Positions 26,401 through 27,438 of a stretch of DNA of 27,438 nucleotides are shown piece by piece. Within the stretch, counting starts at the first letter, position 1. Every line of letters begins with the position of its first letter. This stretch comes from Chara braunii (Eukaryota; Streptophyta; Charophyceae; Charales; Characeae): the NCBI GenBank assembly GCA_003427395.1, contig BFEA01000007.1:859267-886704 (forward strand), read 5' to 3'. The notes beneath the pieces were generated by a model. That model was not told the DNA's origin, did no database searches, and saw nothing but the letters and a program-made list of their open reading frames with translations. Position numbers and translations under genes: made by a program.

Positions 26401-27324
26401 CTCGTTGAAGCGGGTGATGTACCCTCCCCGTTTCAAGAGTTGGCTGAAGCTATTGACTTTTTAGTCACCCAACAGGCGCATCCTGACCAAACGATACTCT
26501 GCTCGTTGGATGTGTCTGAGGCCTTAGAGGACCTACAAAGTGAGCGGTCGGCAAAGGACCCTTGTGAGTCCTGGGTGGCACTAAGTGGAGGTCCTAGAGG
26601 GGAGCACTTTGTTGTGGAAGTTGGTGTCCGTGACCGCAAGTGCGGTGTCTTTGTAGACATCGGCTCCATGCAGAATTTCATAAGTCGTGACTGTGTTGAG
26701 AGACTGTGCCTACAAGACCGGGTGCAACGCCTGAGTAGACCGGTATAATCTACTTTGGCCAACAAAGAGCGCATGTTGGTGGAGGAGTACGTCAAGGATG
26801 TAGTCTGCACTTTCTCCTATACAGGAGGGGAACTGAATCATAGGATTCCGTTCCTGGTTGATGACAACCTGCCGTTTGACATGTTGTTAGGTATGTACTA
26901 CCTCGAAGTTGCCAAGCCCTAGTTCGACTGGGACAAGAAAGTGTTGAAGCACGAGTTGCCTAATGGGAGGACCGTTAAACTAGATAAGTATAAGGCTAGT
27001 AGGTTAATTGACTCCTATGGGTATTTGTGTGCATCCGCCTTCTATAATTATTATAAACGGAACCAAGAGGAGGGTATGTATCTGTTTTTTTGTCTCTGAG
27101 ATAGGGGAGGCCGTTAAATCACCCCCAGAGATAAGAAAGTGTTGTCGCTAAGTACCCTGATCTGTTTAAGGAGCCTATAGGTGTCGTAGACAGGGAGGTT
27201 GTCCATGCCATAGAAATCATCCCGGGGAGCAAGATACCCAAAGGGAGAATTTATAGGATGGCTCCGGCCGAGTTGGACGAGCTCCATCGGCAACTGAAAG
27301 AGCTCATAGAAAAGGGTTGGATAC
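26401..27324 (+). pseudogene. pol: Protease and N-terminal RT fragment of pol (unit 3)
   Basis: It includes FQELAEAIDFLV, then the protease core with VDIGSMQNFIS: the catalytic Asp and Gly are kept but the middle residue is Ile. DMLLGMYYL is present. Stops are TAA at 26746-26748 and TAG at 26930-26932 (shared with element 2). RT starts after KRNQEEGMYL. A +1 base in a T run near 27086 and another near 27132 shift the frame, and the sequence stops at 27324 in the block before the RT catalytic region. No RNase H or integrase remains in the window. Confidence 0.8.
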
Positions 27325-27438
27325 TGTGCCGGACCCGCCGGGATGGCGGTCCGTTAGGATGGAGACGAAGAAGGAGGTAGAGATGGAGCTGGAGGGGACA
27401 GCGCAGCTCCGACGCAGACTCCACACGCAAGTACTCCA
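27325..27438. other. Unknown sequence after abrupt end of unit 3
   Basis: It begins TGTGCCGGACC. CGGACC...GGTCCG with inner GCC/GGC (27331-27354) can form a strong hairpin, followed by a purine-rich stretch. It could be the left end of another element inserted into RT (a TG start), or a recombination or assembly join. It is too short to decide. Confidence 0.3.

Larger units (their letters stand above)
24186..27324 (+). mobile_element. Unit 3: second internal region in tandem with element 2, truncated in RT
   Basis: It comprises leader, gag (with the same large deletion as element 2), frameshift site, protease and the start of RT, directly following the middle LTR without a primer site. It differs from element 2 by roughly 10% by eye in gag, so it is not a recent duplication of it. 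It ends abruptly at 27324 inside the RT block AEKGWIRPS; the sequence that follows is unrelated. The LTR-internal-LTR-internal order suggests unequal recombination between two insertions. Confidence 0.85.

Overview
This window reads as repeat-rich nuclear DNA of a eukaryote, most probably a green plant or streptophyte alga. The evidence is several Ty3/gypsy (Metaviridae) LTR retrotransposons with initiator-Met-tRNA-type primer sites, chromodomain-like integrase tails, a plant-style LINE with a zf-RVT-like C-terminus, and one short CCCTAAA-type motif. I found no intact host gene, rRNA, tRNA, CRISPR array or prokaryotic operon. All coding sequence I recognise belongs to decayed transposable elements. 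The species cannot be named from sequence alone.

Layout. (1) 1-957 holds nothing I recognise. (2) About 958-2594 is the 3' part of a LINE on the minus strand, ending in a duplicated A-rich, hairpin-bearing tail. (3) 2595-11543 is a complete but dead Ty3/gypsy element (element 1, plus strand) inserted into that LINE: TG...CA LTRs, primer-binding site, long leader, gag, protease, RT, RNase H, integrase, chromodomain-like tail, polypurine tract and a 4-bp target duplication. (4) 11548 to about 12713 is the other half of the split LINE, with the RT C-terminal part. (5) 13224-14443 is a small non-coding LTR element on the minus strand (TRIM-like) with an exact 12-nt Met primer site. It is followed by a tract with a 30-bp beat (14608-15020) and by unclassified DNA to 16197. 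(6) 16198-24185 is element 2 (LTR, gag, pol, LTR). Its second LTR is shared with a further internal region, unit 3 (24186-27324), giving LTR-internal-LTR-internal. Unit 3 breaks off inside RT at 27324, next to unknown sequence.

The three Ty3 copies are related. Element 2 and unit 3 share a gag deletion of about 1 kb and a nonsense codon, so both come from an already defective ancestor that must have relied on proteins supplied in trans. Element 1 has the full gag.

The strongest biological signal is at the gag-pol junction. All three copies have pol in the -1 frame relative to gag. At the overlap there is a slippery heptamer GGGAAAC (AGGAAAC in unit 3) in the correct phase, a 10-nt spacer, and an 8-bp stem with a 9-nt loop whose pairs covary between copies. 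This looks like a -1 programmed ribosomal frameshift cassette in a chromovirus-like element. A second unexpected conserved signal is a perfect TATA box in the untranslated leader, 630-700 nt downstream of the primer site, in all three copies. The window also carries an assembly artefact: a Tn5/Nextera mosaic end (4505-4523) flanked by a 120-bp exact duplication.
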